Shown here one piece after another: positions 5,336-6,409 of a stretch of 6,409 nt of DNA. The stretch lies in contig QWQL01000130.1 in NCBI GenBank assembly GCA_003670825.1, forward strand, positions 1 to 6,409. Reading direction: 5' to 3'. Every line of letters begins with the position of its first letter. Position 1 is the first letter of the stretch. The DNA is from Planctomycetota bacterium (GTDB taxonomy: Bacteria; Planctomycetota; Planctomycetia; Pirellulales; UBA1268). The translations under genes and the position numbers were made by a program. Below the pieces are notes generated by a model, which worked only from the letters and a program-made list of their open reading frames with translations, had not been told where the DNA came from and made no database searches.

Positions 5336-6409
5336 TCACTCGCTCGGCAGGTCGAGACGCTCGGGCATCGCCTCCCTCCGCCGCCGCTCCGCCGCCCGCC
5401 GGTCGCGGCGGGCCATCCAGGCGTTCACCGCGAACACCGCTCCAAGGACGCCGAGAATCCCGGCGAACACGCCGAACAGCAGGTTCGAGGCTCCTGCCGG
5501 CGAGGGTGGCCTGAGCCACTCCACCCCCGGCCCGATCACCAGCGCCGTCGACACCCGCTCCCCTTTGACCTCGTCAGCGGCCGGCGGCAGCGCGCTTTGC
5601 GGGTCGCGGAGCGGGTAGCTGTACCGTTTGAAGCCGAAGGCCGGCACCCGCACCCGCTCGCTGATGTCTTCGCCCGAGGGCATGCCGGCCGGAAGTTTCG
5701 CCACGCAGCAGACGATCGGGTAGCGGTCTTGGATCCGCTCATTGACCTTGATGGTCGGCGTGTCAGCGAACACCTCGAGCTCCCAGTAATGGTCGTCCCC
5801 GACGGCTTCGCGACGGTCTGGATCGTCGATCACGATCCGCGTGGCCCGCCGCGCCACACCGTCGATCACCACAGGGTCGCCCCGATGCGAGGCGAACCAC
5901 TTCCGGGCCGGATCGATGAGATCCAGCACGTCGGTCCGGCGTCCAGCAGCGCGGGCCACTTCCGCGGGAGTCGTCCGCCGCGCGGCCGCCATCACCCGCC
6001 AGAAGGCCTCGGTGTCGCCCGGTTCGAGTTTGCGGTCGTCGACCACGGTGTCGAAGAGGGCATAGTCCATGCCCAGTTGGCCAAGGGGCGTGGGCGGCTG
6101 CCAGGACACGGCCGTGGCCGCCACGAGGAGGTCGTGGGCGGCATCGGGCCATGCCTGAAACGCATCCGTGCCAACCGGACTCGGTCCGACCTTCGCGGTC
6201 AGCGGCAGTGCCCAGGCTTCGGCCGGCTCATCGATCGGCCGCCAGCGGGCCCAGGCCACCGGTGCCCGCGGCACCACCACGTCGACGACCGCAGCCCGCT
6301 CGTCCACGATGCGGACCAGATCGTAGGACGCCCGCCCCAGTCGTTCCGCAAGGTCAGCAGGCAGTCGGCGGGGGGCGACGAACGTGGCCCGCCCGTGGAC
6401 CTTCACGAG
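5336..6409 (-). CDS. Uncharacterised membrane-anchored protein, planctomycete-type (5' end beyond the window)
   Basis: The frame is open to the window edge. A Met codon occurs at 6406, but the preceding codon (CTC) is also open, so the true start is probably outside; at least 356 residues are visible. I do not recognise a characterised family. Counting from that Met, residues 1-160 are a mixed alpha/beta region with MDYALFDTVVDDRKLEPGDT at 113-132, read as a helix-rich 'GDTEAFWRVM' segment. Residues 165-265 form the best-defined part: ARKWFASHRGDPVVIDGVAR, then YWELEVFADTPTIKVN, YPIVCCVAKLPAGMPSGEDI, and a motif FGFKRYSYPLRD. The pattern of a strand 'V.I.G..RR', a Cys-containing strand ending in 'LP.G', and 'F.FKRY.Y' resembles recurring planctomycete proteins of unknown function; this rests on memory and was not checked. 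One membrane helix (about 308-331) is followed by a highly basic tail (RRDRRAAERRRREA), which predicts a cytoplasmic C-terminus and a body outside the cytoplasm. It ends 101 bp before mdh. Confidence 0.7.
   Translation of the reverse strand, partial: LVKVHGRATFVAPRRLPADLAERLGRASYDLVRIVDERAAVVDVVVPRAPVAWARWRPIDEPAEAWALPLTAKVGPSPVGTDAFQAWPDAAHDLLVAATAVSWQPPTPLGQLGMDYALFDTVVDDRKLEPGDTEAFWRVMAAARRTTPAEVARAAGRRTDVLDLIDPARKWFASHRGDPVVIDGVARRATRIVIDDPDRREAVGDDHYWELEVFADTPTIKVNERIQDRYPIVCCVAKLPAGMPSGEDISERVRVPAFGFKRYSYPLRDPQSALPPAADEVKGERVSTALVIGPGVEWLRPPSPAGASNLLFGVFAGILGVLGAVFAVNAWMARRDRRAAERRRREAMPERLDLPSE

Noticed and set aside
4011..5618. A 535-codon open frame on the plus strand across mdh
   Set aside because: It is antisense to a clear malate dehydrogenase and its product is His/Arg/Gly-rich with no recognisable domain. 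Long antisense frames are expected in GC-rich DNA.

Overview
The window is very G+C-rich (clearly above 60% by eye). Every gene I can support lies on the minus strand, so transcription runs from high to low coordinates. The protein styles fit a planctomycete (Pirellulales-like) chromosome: Ala/Arg/Pro-rich proteins, a highly divergent FliF, an esterase-like gene beside flagellar genes, and a membrane protein whose central motifs resemble an uncharacterised planctomycete family. This taxonomic call is inference; there is no rRNA or other marker gene here.

Layout in transcription order. (1) 6409-5336: 3' part of an uncharacterised protein with one C-terminal membrane helix; its 5' end is probably outside the window. 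(2) 5335-5235: a 101-bp spacer with a strong GC hairpin and a second, weaker one. (3) 5234-4284: an NAD-dependent malate dehydrogenase of the LDH-like class with all catalytic residues intact. (4) 4283-4118: a 166-bp spacer with a GC hairpin after mdh and one weak promoter candidate. (5) 4117-3440: an alpha/beta-hydrolase-like protein that keeps the nucleophile serine but appears to lack the acid and histidine. (6) 3388-2858: a small, stand-alone, degenerate histidine-kinase-type ATPase domain. (7) 2814-1252: a divergent FliF (flagellar MS-ring). (8) 1237-647: FliO. (9) 647 to the window edge: FliP, truncated by the edge.

Genes 5-9 are separated by 51, 43, 14 and -1 bp, so they look like one transcription unit. 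It makes parts of the flagellar basal body: FliF forms the membrane ring, FliP is a core subunit of the export gate, and FliO assists FliP assembly. The hydrolase-like and ATPase-like proteins are the odd members. Both have conserved folds and damaged active-site motifs, which suggests binding or regulatory roles in the flagellar locus, but this is inference. Mdh and the membrane protein are probably separate housekeeping or unrelated units. I found no mobile element, CRISPR array, tRNA or rRNA. No wholly new system is convincing; the best leads are the two apparently inactive enzymes in the flagellar operon and the short FliF C-terminus.
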